Assembly: GCA_011109175.1 (NCBI GenBank)
Contig: RDEW01000014.1
Coordinates: 816,042 to 880,041, forward strand
Direction of reading: 5' to 3'
Source: Dicyema japonicum
Lineage: Eukaryota; Dicyemida; Rhombozoa; Dicyemidae
Length of the DNA stretch: 64,000 nt
In this document: positions 48,061-59,199 of the stretch, one piece after another
How positions within the stretch are numbered: position 1 is the first letter of the stretch
Layout: each line of letters begins with the position of its first letter
Program-made: the position numbers and the translations under genes
Notes under the pieces: model-generated
Told to the model about the DNA's origin: nothing
Databases searched by the model: none
What the model saw: only the letters and a program-made list of their open reading frames with translations

Positions 48061-48335
48061 AAAATGTAAATCATAATCCTTCTCTATTCATCCAACTCAC
48101 CCTTATTCCTCCTTTCCACATCAGAGTCAGGCGTCTATCTTCTACCCGCATCTAATGGCATACCTCACATTAGTTCCCTGACTAGAGTCTTAAAGGAAGT
48201 AGGGTCTTTCATTACGCAAAAAACTTCTTTAGAGTTCTATTAACTATGGAGTGAAAGTTTGCTGAGTTCGTTCTCCATTCGTAACTACAAAGTTGGATTT
48301 TCTTTGGGAATAGCATTTTCCCACATGTTTTATGG
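48061..48335. other. Unassigned spacer
   Basis: No domain found. Confidence 0.35.
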
Positions 48336-48339
48336 GAGT

Positions 48340-48477
48340 GCGGAAAAAAGTCAAGTATTGAAAAAAATTTTAAAAATTAAAAGATGCTAGTAGTATCACA
48401 AAAATGCGATATAAACTAAAAAAAGACAACTTGACTTTTTTTCCGCTTGATTTTTTTTCCACTTGACTTTTTTTCCT
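48340..48477. repeat. Inverted repeat with a 16-bp tandem array in one arm
   Basis: Left arm GCGGAAAAAAGTCAAGT (48340-48356) is the reverse complement of ACTTGACTTTTTTTCCGC (48429-48446) apart from one extra T. The right arm is continued by two more 16-bp units CTTGA(C/T)TTTTTTTCC(A/T) up to 48477. About 72 bases separate the arms. Confidence 0.85.
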
Positions 48478-48499
48478 ACAACCGTTTTATGATAGTCAT

Positions 48500-48735
48500 T
48501 ATTATTGTCCCAGAACCATTTGGTTAAAAGAGAAAAAATCTATTCCAGACCGACAAGGGAGAGTACGAGTCCGGCGGGGTCGAGAATCCTGTACAGCTCT
48601 TCTCATTGGACATGGCTTCGGCTCAAACTTTTTAAATGTTTGTAAATATTTGTCGCACGCACAACGCACAACCATGGACAACGCAAAACAAATCATGTCA
48701 ATGTCATATGTCAAAAGCACTATATAAAATGTCAT
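48500..48735 (-). mobile_element. LINE family D 3' end, truncated
   Basis: Minus-strand frame FKKFEPKPCPMRRAVQDSR and RTRTLPCRSG repeats the end of the copy at 11794-12000 almost word for word. Confidence 0.8.
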
Positions 48736-48774
48736 GAGGAATATGAAATAATCGAACGCATTATTAAAGACAAG

Positions 48775-50340
48775 GTATTTTCAAGTACCAATAGGTACAA
48801 TAAATTTCGTTACCAACAGGCATAATAAATTTCGTCTTGTACAAAAATCAAGAAATTTCATGATGATCAACGACAAAATGTATCTGAAAGATCAGAATGG
48901 AAATCACAAGCTTGTTATTTGTATGGACAATAACAATGAGATGGATGTTTTAACCTCAGCACTCCATAACCAGGCTCATCTTGGAATGAATAGTAATAAT
49001 AATAATAAAGCCTTTTCACGAGAGCCATAGTATTTATAGCTCCGCATAAGCAGGACACACACTTTATTTAAGTAAAGAACAGTTAATTTTAACTAATCGT
49101 AGAACCAAGGAATGATCTTCACTTCTTTTTTTTCTTTTTCTTGTGTGAGTGTCCTTTCTAGACAATCCAGTTCCGCAGTGATTATCCACTGATGACGGCG
49201 TCACTCGTCAAACCCTTTCTGCATCGTAGATGCGTGGAACCTTCCACCAGGTGAACAGCAGCTAGATTCGAACCCGTGGCCTAAGCCACTTAAGCCCGAC
49301 ACCAAATGAATAAAATGGAGAATTTCTGCAATAAACACTACTTCCACATTAAAAAAAGTGTTATCCGCAGAGTAATTAATTCCTGTGAAATCTGTAAGTT
49401 TTCTCCTTTAAAAGTTTGTTTTTTGGTAATACTTTAATAGCATATCGCGTTAAAACCAAATGAAAGGTTTCAAATAGATCTTATTGATCTGAAAAGATTT
49501 TATTCTGTCAACGATGAATACAAATGGATGCTCACTGAATTGATGTATTTTCAAAGTTTGCCATAACAAAAAAATTAAAAACAAATCTGGTTTTAAAGTA
49601 AGATGCTTAAAATCATATATTTAATTTAGGTTTCAATGGAATCAAAGACCACATTCTATGAATATGGGCCTTTAATGAATTTACAATCAGAAAATGGTAC
49701 AGAATTTAAAAATTCTGATATTCAAGCACTTACTAATGAATTTAATACTAAACAAGTTCACGGAAGACCAAAACATCCTCGATCTCAAGGTATTCAGTTG
49801 TTTGTATATATTTTAAGGTATTATAGAACGATTCAATCAAACCATCACACGGATTCTGTCGAAAATGATGGCAAAAAACGCTGAAAAATTTTGGATTCAA
49901 AATTGTTAATATGTTCATAACCAAAATCACTTTTGAGATGTATAGAGGCATTCCTGGTTTTAAAAATGTTACAGTAAATGATGGTTGGCTTAATTTTTAT
50001 ATTTTTGACATAGATTTGGAGAATGATATTTGCGACGAGACAGTAAATGCTGATGTCGTAAGAAAAAACAAATAATGAAGCAACAAAATCTGTTTGTGAA
50101 ATAGGTTACAAAAAATGATTTTAAAATTAGAAAACTTTCAACTTAAGTTCAAAACCAAATTTGAATTCATCCTATTTTAAGAGGATGAACAAAAAGATCA
50201 ATGTTCATCATGGTAAATACACGTTTTCTATAAGGGATCAAGTTTTTAAATAATTAAATGTAGGTTCGAGTTTTAAAAGATTATGGAACTAATCCTTCTC
50301 TAAGGCTGAATAAATTTGAGAGTCCATACAGTGAGAATGT
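48775..50340 (+). pseudogene. KRBA2/GIN-like integrase gene with tiny introns, disrupted by a SINE
   Basis: Spliced pieces: LTSALHNQAHLGMN, then after the SINE KMENFCNKHYFHIKKSVIRRV and CEICKFSPLK, resembling the HHCC zinc region and QHLG start. Next come ERFQIDLIDLKRF, DVFSKFAITKKLKTKSG, NLQSENGTEFKN, KQVHGRPKHPRSQG and IIERFNQTITRIL, the integrase core as in KRBA2/SCAND3-like proteins. The tail VRVLKDYGTNPSLRL may belong to it. Introns of about 27, 32 and 28 nt have the host type. The second catalytic Asp (DNG) is Glu (ENG). A one-base change at 49538 breaks the frame, and the SINE lies at 48993-49304. It is a host-like gene derived from an integrase, probably no longer functional in this copy. 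Confidence 0.7.
48993..49304 (-). mobile_element. tRNA-derived SINE, slightly 5'-truncated
   Basis: Very similar to 12213-12526. B box GGTTCGAATC near 49265-49274 on the minus strand, tail of TTA/TAA triplets on the left. An 8-bp duplication AATGAATA flanks it (48985-48992 and 49305-49312). It splits the integrase-like gene between HLGMN and KMENF. Confidence 0.88.
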
Positions 50341-50479
50341 ATAAGTCTTAAGTTTATTATCAAACAATCGTGTTGAGGTTAGAATGTAAAAAAATATTTT
50401 TGTTGAAACTGGTGAAAAAAAATTATTCCAATGCACATGGTCAAGAAAATATAATTAATTTTGATGTAATAATTTTTTT
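50341..50479. other. AT-rich spacer
   Basis: Nothing recognised. Confidence 0.4.
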
Positions 50480-51520
50480 ATTAAAAATGATAAGGACAAA
50501 ACATTAGTTAGCTGCCGCCCTCACTGCGTGGCTGTTCCCTCTGAATTGCAAGCGAAATTCACTCAAACAGCCACCGGCGTTCGCGGAGATCTCCAGTGCA
50601 TGAAATGATTCGGTTTCCAAAACGTCCGAAAAAACTCTAGTGTAGAAAAGAAATAGGATCCGGAAGTCTCCATAGCAAGGGGAACAAATTGGACATTATC
50701 GGGAAGATCGCCGTATTTTTCGAGTTTGGCCTTCTCCGCCTTGACGGCTGCAGAGCAGGCCCTTGAAGCGCACTCGTGAAGATTGTTCAGGGCGAACGTG
50801 TCTGTACATTTCACGTCCAAAACAAGTGGTTTCCCGGCCTCAAAGGGAAATACCGTCCGGTCGTTTCCCGTCACTTCTGCATAACCCGACCGGTTCTAGA
50901 ATGGCCGAGTATCTAGCAGCATGCATAGCCACTTGACAATCTCATTTAGAGCCTTGTGCCTTGGATATCTACCAGCGCTCCTCTTGCAGGCGAGAGTAGA
51001 GAGATATTTACTTTTAACGCATTCATTATCCAGAAAGGTCCCCAGAGCTCCATTTTGGATGGCGCTTAACCAAGCTCTGCTCTCGGAGAAAGCCCCGAAA
51101 GCAAACAAGCGCGTCGGTGCTGAGTGGCTGATTCCAGTAGGAGTCTAAATGATTTCCTGCACAATAAATTGTCCAGGTTTCGCTGGCAGTCTTGTGAAGG
51201 AGGCAGGGGAGGTTGGTGGCATTCCAGACTTCTCGTGCGTGGATTAAGTTCTTGGTCAATTGAGAATTCGGGGTAGGAGAGTGTAGAATCCTCCTGACCA
51301 AAGGTTCACAGGCCGTGAGTGAAGACAGATGCAAGAAGTGAGACATCCAAAGTACGACGGATTTCAAGACCCCTAAATCTAACTGGGAGTGTAACTTGCT
51401 TCCATGTAGCATCGTCGAATTTGACATTAAATATTTGCTCCGTCGAGCTGAGGAAAAACAAATTAAAGTGCTCAAGCTGCTCCAGTTGGGAATTGTACGG
51501 GGCTGTCCTGAGTAAATAGG
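50480..51520 (-). mobile_element. RLE-type LINE C-terminal half, degenerate
   Basis: Minus strand: FLHLSSLTACEPLVRRIL, WLSAIQNGALGTFLDNECV, CKRSAGRYPRHKALNEIV, then TGNDRTVFPFEAGKPLVLDVKCTDTFALNNL and FVPLAMETSG. This is the same family as 13080-16440 (CKMSAGRFPRHS, RPDGMTTFPF, WDATCVDTYSPSNL, FVPFAVETSG). The RPDG motif reads TGNDRT here, and frames are broken. Confidence 0.83.
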
Positions 51521-51576
51521 CGATTCTCTAATGTTAAGACTTTGTAATAAAATTAACTCTAGATTATCTTATTAAC

Positions 51577-51920
51577 AATTAAACAAATGTCAGTTGAGGA
51601 AGCCTGATGCGTGGATTGCGAACGAGTTCCCTCGGAGTAAGTCTATTCCAATCTTTGTCTTAGCAATAACCCTTCTCGTGTGATCCCTTTCTTTCAGGCA
51701 AGCAATCCTCCGAGTTCTCGTAAGAACTCAGCCGTCATTGGACCAACGGCTCCCGATGATTCGGTCGCAACAGGAGTAAATCGGGTAGCGATCCCCGAGG
51801 CAAGAAGATTTCTTGATTATCTTATTTCAGTAATTAATCGTGACATTGATTGACATGATTTTGACACATGACATTGATTGACACGTGATTTGTCGCGTTG
51901 TACATAGTTGCTCACAGTGC
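51577..51920 (+). repeat. Dispersed repeat shared with 9880-9960, plus 28-bp tandem duplication
   Basis: The start is nearly identical to 9884-9955 (ATGTCAGTTGAGGAAGCCTG). A Ser/Pro-rich broken frame follows (SNPPSSRKNSAVIGPTAPDD). TGACATTGATTGACA is then repeated with a 28-bp period at 51841-51855 and 51869-51883. Confidence 0.65.
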
Positions 51921-53660
51921 GCGTGACATATTTCGATAGTGTATGAAACAGGGGGCAGCTTGGTAGACTAAGAATATTAGTTGTGATTCAATTATAAGAT
52001 TTTTATGGGTTGGATTTTTTGTTCTGGTCCAATCAACTTTCCTGGATTGCGGATAGTTTCAATGAGGACCGTGAAATTTGAATTGCCAACGAAAGAGTTC
52101 CATACGTCATCGGATAAATTTTTTTTTCAGATTCGAATATTTCATTTAGTAAAGAAAGAGAGTAAATGGTCATATAGCGGCTGCTCTGACTCGGATAAAT
52201 TATTCATAATCAGGTTTTCGAATATGCTTGATTAGGGACTTGTTCCATATTTCAGGGATTGTGTTGATGGATAGGTTAAGATGTAGGCTAATAGTTCCAG
52301 GACTTAATGACTCAGGTGATTTAGTTCACATGTGGCTATGTTGTCTGGTCCTCTGAGTTGTTGACCTTGGCCTGTGGACATCCTGACTAGTAAAAAGAAT
52401 CCAGTCATTGGAGTGTTTCGTGTTCAATCTTTTTCAGGAATACTTGGTGTTCTTTTGCAAACTCTTGGGTGGATGCAGAATTCGTCTTTTGTCTCTGAGA
52501 AGGAGATTCTGACGTTCTTGATCCATTTACAGACTCTCTGCATTTGGAAGCTCCTGCAAAGAGCCTTCGATAGTCTCGTCCATCTACTCTCATTTTATGT
52601 CTTGATGTTCTTGTTGATCTCTCTATTCAGTCCTCGTATTTTTCTGATGTTCTCTTCTGTTGGTAATTTCACCCTCTTTATATTATTTCGTCCTCTGATC
52701 AAACGGTTCGTCGTTGTATCGAAACGTTTTGATGACGCAGGTTGCCTGCCCATTGGAATATACTACCTTCTCGCAGCGCTTGAATAATTTCACTAATTGT
52801 TCGGAAATAGGAGTGGAAGAATTCAAGAGTCCAATGCAAATATCGACGTACTCATTGAATCCTCTCCAGTTCGCAAGGCTGTAATTAATTATCGTCGGAG
52901 ATTGTCCTCTCATCCGTAATCTATTTTTGACAAATATTGGATTGTGGTCACTCCTGGTGGCATATCACGGGCCAGTCAATAAGGGGCCAGGGATGGAGAT
53001 GACAGTGAGATATCAATGGATGAGGGTTTATCGTTACGTCAAGAAGGTTTTCTTGTATGGAGAACCCGATCGTTTAGTATGTAGTGGTCCTCAAATAGCA
53101 TCTTCCCCTTTTTTCATGGGCTTGTCCTACAATGGATGCTTCGCATTGATGTCACCACAGATAATCACATCCTTCAGAGAATCTGGGAACGGGAGGAGCA
53201 AGAACTTAAAGGCGGGAGATATGCGTTGACTAATGTAGTGAAAGTCTGGGGAATCGGATTTAGACTGCCACAAGTTCGAGATTTCCACAGTCATGGAGCA
53301 TAGTGTAGACATTGTCAGTGATATCCTCGCATGGAATTCCGTTACGAATGACAGAATGCCTCCAACATGTTTCCCACGTCTGTCGCGACGAATAACTGTG
53401 AATCCCAGGAATCTTGGTGTTCCATTGCTGATGGAAAGTTTGGATTCTGGAGTAATATGTCGATGAGGTTTTTCTCCAAATAGGTTCAAGTATTTTACTC
53501 TTGATTCCATTCACATTCAGTTGAACTATCCTAGATAGTCCAGGTTTGGTTCGACATCTCCACATCGGCATATGTCTTCCTTGTTGGTCCGTCTCATAAG
53601 GATAAGGAAAGTGTAGTTCCTCTTCCTTCCAAATGCCGTCGTCGGCGAGCACACGACATT
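51920..53660 (-). mobile_element. Jockey-like LINE family D, endonuclease and RT N-terminal part
   Basis: Minus strand: RIVQLNVNGIKSKILEPIW at about 53540, GFTVIRRDRRGKHVGGILSFV, and DVIICGDINAKHPL near 53130, all apurinic-type endonuclease motifs. SPTIINYSLANWRGFNEYVD and the region near 52560-52400 precede the RT. The left part 51930-52120 equals 11910-12110. Stops and frameshifts are present. Confidence 0.82.
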
Positions 53661-54048
53661 ATCATAACGTTAAAATTCAATAAGCTATAAATCTTTAATT
53701 AAATTGATTGATTTACAAATTTAATATTTCCATGGAGAAATAGTCAATATTATTTAGAATCCAAGGGTCACAAAAAAAGATAAAATATCGTGATCCCAGT
53801 TCCTACAATCTTACATTTGTGGGCATCCGTTGAAAGTTAACGTTGTCGTGGTGCCATATGGCTTGCCTGAAAAGGTGTCACTCAATCCAAAAAGGATGTT
53901 AAAGCCTTAGCTCATTTGGTGGTCGATGTAGTTCCCATATTAAAATAGTCAAAAATAAATAAACATATTGTCGGTCGATATCGATTGTAATAAATAATAG
54001 TTTAAATTGCCAAACTACGTATACTATTTGAGTGCTGTAGGTGTACCG
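53661..54048. other. Spacer upstream of the PKA regulatory subunit
   Basis: Searched for a dimerisation/docking exon and found none. AT-rich, ends with a TGCTGTAG that could be a splice acceptor. Confidence 0.4.
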
Positions 54049-55167
54049 ATGAATGACATGACACCAGAGAGAAGAAAAGCAGGTTTAATAAATTTTAATA
54101 ATTAAGTTTCTGCTGAGCCTTTTGACCCTTCGTTGGATGAAGATCATACACTTGTATGGGCAATAATGAAATTCCTTAGAAGTTTTACGAAAAGACTGAG
54201 GAGCAAAAGACACGTTTGGTAGAAAGTGTAAAGAATATTCTAATTTTTCGAAATCTAAGTGCTGTGAGTGTGTATTATTTATGTTTAGAAAGAACTGAGT
54301 GTAACAATCGATGCAATGTTTGAGAGAAAGGTAACCAAAGGGGAAATTATTATTAAAGAATTTGATGATCAGGATTACTTTTATGTTATAGACTGGTAAT
54401 TAATTATTTTATTTTAGTGGTATCTTTGAAGTTTTAAAATCATCAAATTCTAATCAAATTAAAGTCATGAATTACAATAATACTGGGTTCTTTGGTGAGT
54501 TGGCCCTCATGTATAATCAACCTCGAGCAGCTACTGTACGGGCTGTTACAGATGGTGTTCTATGGTGTATGGACCGCCAAACCTTTCGTAAAATCGTAGT
54601 CCAAGGAGCTTTTAATAAAATGAAAAAATATGATGATCTCATCAGGAATGTCAAATTCCTTTCTGCTCTTCCTGTTTTACATTCTTAATATTTAGGAATC
54701 TGACTGTATGAAGATAATAGATGCTCTTGTTACTGTCTATTTTAAACCAGGACAACAAATTATCAAACAGGTTCTCCATATTATTATTATTAAGGGAGAT
54801 GAAGCTAATGGAGTGTACTTTATAGAATCAGGAGATGTTGTCTGTAAGGTTTCGTCAACTGCAAATCCAGAAGATGAGAAAATAGTAAATAATTTAAGTC
54901 AGGGAGATTATTTTGGGGGTTATTTTATAATTTAATTCATAGAATTGGCAATTCTATTATATAAACCCAGAGTTGCTTCTGTTTATGCTGTTAATGCAGT
55001 GACATGTGCATGTAATATTTATTCATTATTTAGTTTTGGATGTTGAGGCATTTGAGAGGCTTATTGGTCCTTTCTCTAAGGCCATGTCTGAAAAATTTGT
55101 GGATTACCAAGATCAGCTTAAAAAAATATTTGGAGTTGACGTTGATTTTGAGGATTTACGTTCTTAG
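54049..55167 (+). CDS. PRKAR2: cAMP-dependent protein kinase regulatory subunit (type II-like), no D/D domain seen
   Basis: All exons join cleanly through introns of 22-26 nt. [16 protein letters not shown] is the inhibitor site, with Ala at the phospho-acceptor position. Domain [54 protein letters not shown]. Domain [40 protein letters not shown], then [13 protein letters not shown] and a C-terminal acidic tail. Both cAMP-binding cassettes keep the Gly-Glu-Leu and Arg. The body is RII-like (DAMFE, ALMYN). The subunit holds PKA inactive until cAMP binds (family knowledge). The usual N-terminal dimerisation domain is absent from the visible sequence; it may lie in an unrecognised upstream exon. 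Confidence 0.92.
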
Positions 55168-56479
55168 TTTGTTTTACTAATAAATTATTAACTTACTACC
55201 TCAATAAATCACTTATTCCTTTATACCTCTAAAACTACTACCAATATAGTTGTTCTGCTTATTAATGGCTTCTGCCAAAGTTATTACACAATAATACAAA
55301 ATACAAACTTATAAGAGATCCGAAGCAACCTTACAGCAAAAAAGTCAGGGAGACCTACCAGAAATAACCAAGAGATAAAAAGGGCAGTATAAAGTACAAG
55401 TACAGTGATGATGATTCTGGAGATGAACACCGGGTGTTTTAACCATTGAGCTTTAAGCCACAGAGTCACTAAAACGTCTCGTAAAAGATTGAAAGAGATT
55501 CAAGTCGAGGACAATAGCTGCTTCCTTGATATGCCTGGGTTTTTCTGTTGAATGGAAATTAGTTGAGTTAGAAGACCCCAATCCAGATACTATAACTGAC
55601 AACATTTCGGACACATTGCAAAACATTTGGAATAAGGTAAGGAAATGATTTGGAGGATCTATAGTTCTCCAGAGTTCCCGGAACTAACCAGTGTAAGATC
55701 TGGTGTCAACTACGGGTCCGGCAGATACTGGCTATGACGGTTGTCGATGCACAGAAAGCTTTGGCCTCTATGAGAAAAGGAGATAAGGTAACATGGAATA
55801 AGTCGATAATCAATATTTGGAAGAAAAGCTAAAAAACTCTTGCTTGGAACTTATCCTGGGAGCCTCTGGAAAGCGTCAAGAAAGTTAACGTATGTGATTA
55901 ATCGTTTAAATGAAGGGGGTGGTAAAGTGAATTTGGATTAACTGAACGTGTATTCGGAAACATAAAAATCATGATCGTGAATGGCCAATCAATCTTGAAG
56001 ACAAGAGATAGCCTCCTTGGCGAAGGCCGATCAAACGAGTAAACAAATAACAAATATCATAAATTACTTAGAAGGCTTCTCCCAAAAAATATACTCAAGA
56101 AACGATGATGTTGTCTCAATTTTATGGAACATCAAGACTGATGAAAAGAAATAATCTAAAGACTAAACTAAGAAGATCCTTAGATCAACAGGACCGCTTA
56201 GGCCCATCTTATAAAAATCGACGACCTTCAAAAGCATTTGTTGGAGCGATTCAGAATCTATAATGATAGCAAGATAACTCTCAACTACGAATTCTAAATA
56301 AGTACAATCCTTCTTTCTGGGAGGTACCCCATGGAATGAGGAACCTGGAGTAAATCACAAACAAGATTATTTTCAAGAGACCTGATATAATTAAGAAGAG
56401 GTGCCTCCAGTTTTTGAGGCACAACTTAAAAAAATATTTGAAGTATTTCCACATTATAATCGTCGACTCCACAATCACC
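55168..56479. mobile_element. Degenerate LINE debris
   Basis: Broken frames of LINE-like composition without a clear catalytic motif. I could not assign a family. The beginning (55168-55440) is AT-rich spacer after the PKA gene. Confidence 0.4.
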
Positions 56480-57340
56480 ATGCGTACAGCGGGGAGAGTT
56501 AAAATGACAGTTACTCAAGGAGACTCTGGACCGCTTGTGTCAGCTTGACAAGAATACATCATTATTCCTCCTAAAGAGCAGCCTCAACGTACAGAGGCTT
56601 GCATATGTCCTGAGGACTTCCCCTTATTTCACCCAATTCGACCAATTCGCACACATTGACGGGATTTTCCGCTCAACAGTGGAGGATATCTTCAATGTCC
56701 GGATTGAGGAATACTCATGGAAGTAGGCCACACTGCCGGTCAAACTTGGAGGGATTAGAATTCGCAACTCTATAGATTTTTATATCCCTGCATATTTATT
56801 GTCACTAATGGTATGCAATATCCTTGTCAAGAAAATACTATACTCCATCCCCGAATTCTCTACTGACCGGTCATGTTTGAGGTCTGGAGCCGTACCTACC
56901 TGTTTTCCCCACCTACCTTGAACTCTCAATGGGGTCTGGACGATTCCATATGCCGGAAGTGATTTGAAGATCTGATAGTATCATCTACCCATGACAGCCG
57001 TGCTTTTTTGCTTTCGAAGGCATCTTCCAAGAGCGGAGCCTGACTCAACGCCATTCCTAATATAGTTTTGGGTAGCTTTCTGGATGATGATTGCGTCCGT
57101 ATTCGGATCTCATTACGATTCGGATTAGAAATCTGTGTGTCACATCCATGCTGATGCGAGGACCTGTTTGGCCTGCACGAAGAGTGCGGGCAGATCTCCC
57201 AGACACATGGATTTGAACGAAGTCGTTGGTCGAGCTCTGACGCTGCTGGAGACCCCTCTGTGCTCGAACCAGTGGCAATGTAAGCGACAAAACCATAGTC
57301 AATTATCTCTGAAGGAATCCCGAAGGAGCTAGTGAATTGG
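56480..57340 (+). mobile_element. RLE-type LINE fragment
   Basis: CQLDKNTSLFLLKSSLNVQRL and the following YVLRTSPYF parallel HVAFFMLKNCLLLPKLLFIL and RGSPCY of the element at 13080-16440. TKSAGRSPRHMDLNEVVGRAL near 57180 parallels KMSAGRFPRHSCLN. Frames are broken. Confidence 0.75.
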
Positions 57341-58070
57341 ATGAAAGAGTACTTATAAGGAAGAAACTCGATGTTAGATACGGACGGTATCTTTCAGGTA
57401 TGATATTATTGAAGAAATGATTTCCACAGGGATCCATTTTGAGGTATCCATTTTATTATTTAAAGTTCTGATAACCAGTTTCCCTCCTCCGAGGTTAACA
57501 AGTACTAGATATCATATACACAGACAACGCACTAATGTCTGAAGTGTCGAGATCGAGTATGATCTCTGATATGGGATTAAATGTATATACGGAGAGATAA
57601 GAGACTGGTGCGCTCTCCAAAAATTAAAATTATCAGAGGAAAAATCTAATGTAATGAAGTTTTTCAGATAGAACGAAAAAGGATGTTAGCAAGGCTCCCT
57701 ATCTGCTCTAAATACTATGGAATCCTTAAAATATCTCTGAACTCCATTTGAGAAAACTGGGTGTATACGAGATTAATCTTCAAAGAGAAAACAACAATTT
57801 ATTAACAACAGTTTTCTGGAGGGTATTACATCTAAGTCCTACCATAAGGCTTAAACTCCATACGCTTCCTCCTTTTTTAATTTTCTCAAAACGTTTCTCC
57901 CAGTCATGTACATGTCCTGGATCTTTGATCTTCCTCTTCGGAAAGAAGAACCATCCCTCGCAACATACAGTAGGTTAGAATAACTCCCTTGAAGATAAAC
58001 AGGTAGGTATGAGTAAATTAAAAATCCAAATTTAGACGTTTTTTATTATTTATCACTTAAAATCATTTCA
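57341..58070 (+). mobile_element. LINE family F-like fragment
   Basis: Near 57500-57660 pieces give DIIYTDNALMSEVS, GLNVYTER and LKLSEEKSNVMKFF, the palm and thumb pattern of an RT with the YADD-type motif decayed to YTDN. A weak frame continues to about 57978. Confidence 0.5.
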
Positions 58071-58330
58071 TCCCTCGTCTATGGATTTGGATAGAATTTC
58101 ACTTCATATAAGGAGCGACGTAGTAAGATGTGCAAGCAGCTCAATGAGACTTTAGATGAGGATGAAGACAGACTATTAATGTCGAGCAGCAGCAGAGAAA
58201 AGGAAGGCGAAATTTCTGAAAAGAGATCTTTGACTCATACATCGTAGCCCGAAATGAATTATAAGACGGATCTGAGGTCGCAGGATAAGAGTCAAAGCTG
58301 TGATAGGACTTTTGTTAAAAGAAACCTAAA
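58071..58330. other. Unassigned
   Basis: No domain recognised. Confidence 0.35.
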
Positions 58331-58640
58331 AAATACCATCTTACTTTCCATTTGGTAATAAAGTTCGTTAATGGAAGTGGGCTATCTTAAGTACTCAGAT
58401 AACCTGGTCATGAAAATATGAAGATCTTCAAATAAGGATACAATTTGGATAGGTAAATGGAATAATGCTTGCTTTTAATTCGACCATCCATCTTCCCAGT
58501 CTCTTGATGTGAAAAAAAAGTTGTGATGAACATCTCAGTACTGGACAACAAGCGGTTCTTCAACAACCATTCGTTAAGACTGTCCAGGTTTCGTTGCAAT
58601 CTGAGATAGCAGTCTGGCTGTCCAGATCATTATCATTTTC
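58331..58640 (-). mobile_element. RT fragment on the minus strand
   Basis: Minus-strand frame MQRNLDSLNEWLLKNRLLSSTEM resembles the RT region after the YADD motif (LDNLNSWLMRNLL in family A). It is short, with stops around it. Confidence 0.5.
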
Positions 58641-59199
58641 GGCATTTCGTGTAGGGAGATCGGCCATAATAAAGGAGACAAAGGGGATCCTTGGATTAGG
58701 GAGATGCAGGGAAATAGATTTTGACTTTCCAATGCAAACACATTACCTCCTATCGCTAAGGAGGTTAAACTTTATAAAGATTTTTGTTGAAAAATTTTCC
58801 AAGAATCATCCTCGACAATCAGTCGAAAACCTAGTGGAGGTTAAAAAAACAAAGTCTTCAGATGTCCCGGCTTGTGCGAAAACCACAATGCATAAATTTA
58901 TTTATCCTCTTTGAATTCATGTTGAAATGCTATATCTTGGAGAAAGTCTTTGATTTTTGAGAGAACCAACCTAATTCTTCGTTTTTCCGGGTTTCATAAT
59001 TAAACGGAGGTGTGCAAGTTTCAAAAGGCTGAAATAAATTATTTGTTGATTGAGTGGTTATATTCCTCGTAAATGCAGTGATTCCATAATAACCAAGATT
59101 CGTAGGAGGATTATTATGATTTTGTCAGGGCCGTTAGAGTAGATTGTTTATGAGTTTCAACACATTCCTCAGATTGTTTACTTTAAAGTATATCGAGTC
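58641..59199. other. Unassigned
   Basis: An open frame at 58594-58914 has no recognisable domain. Confidence 0.35.

Noticed and set aside
49255-49290. Possible minus-strand tRNA gene
   Set aside because: Same SINE family, with a flanking duplication and a tail; no anticodon arm could be drawn.
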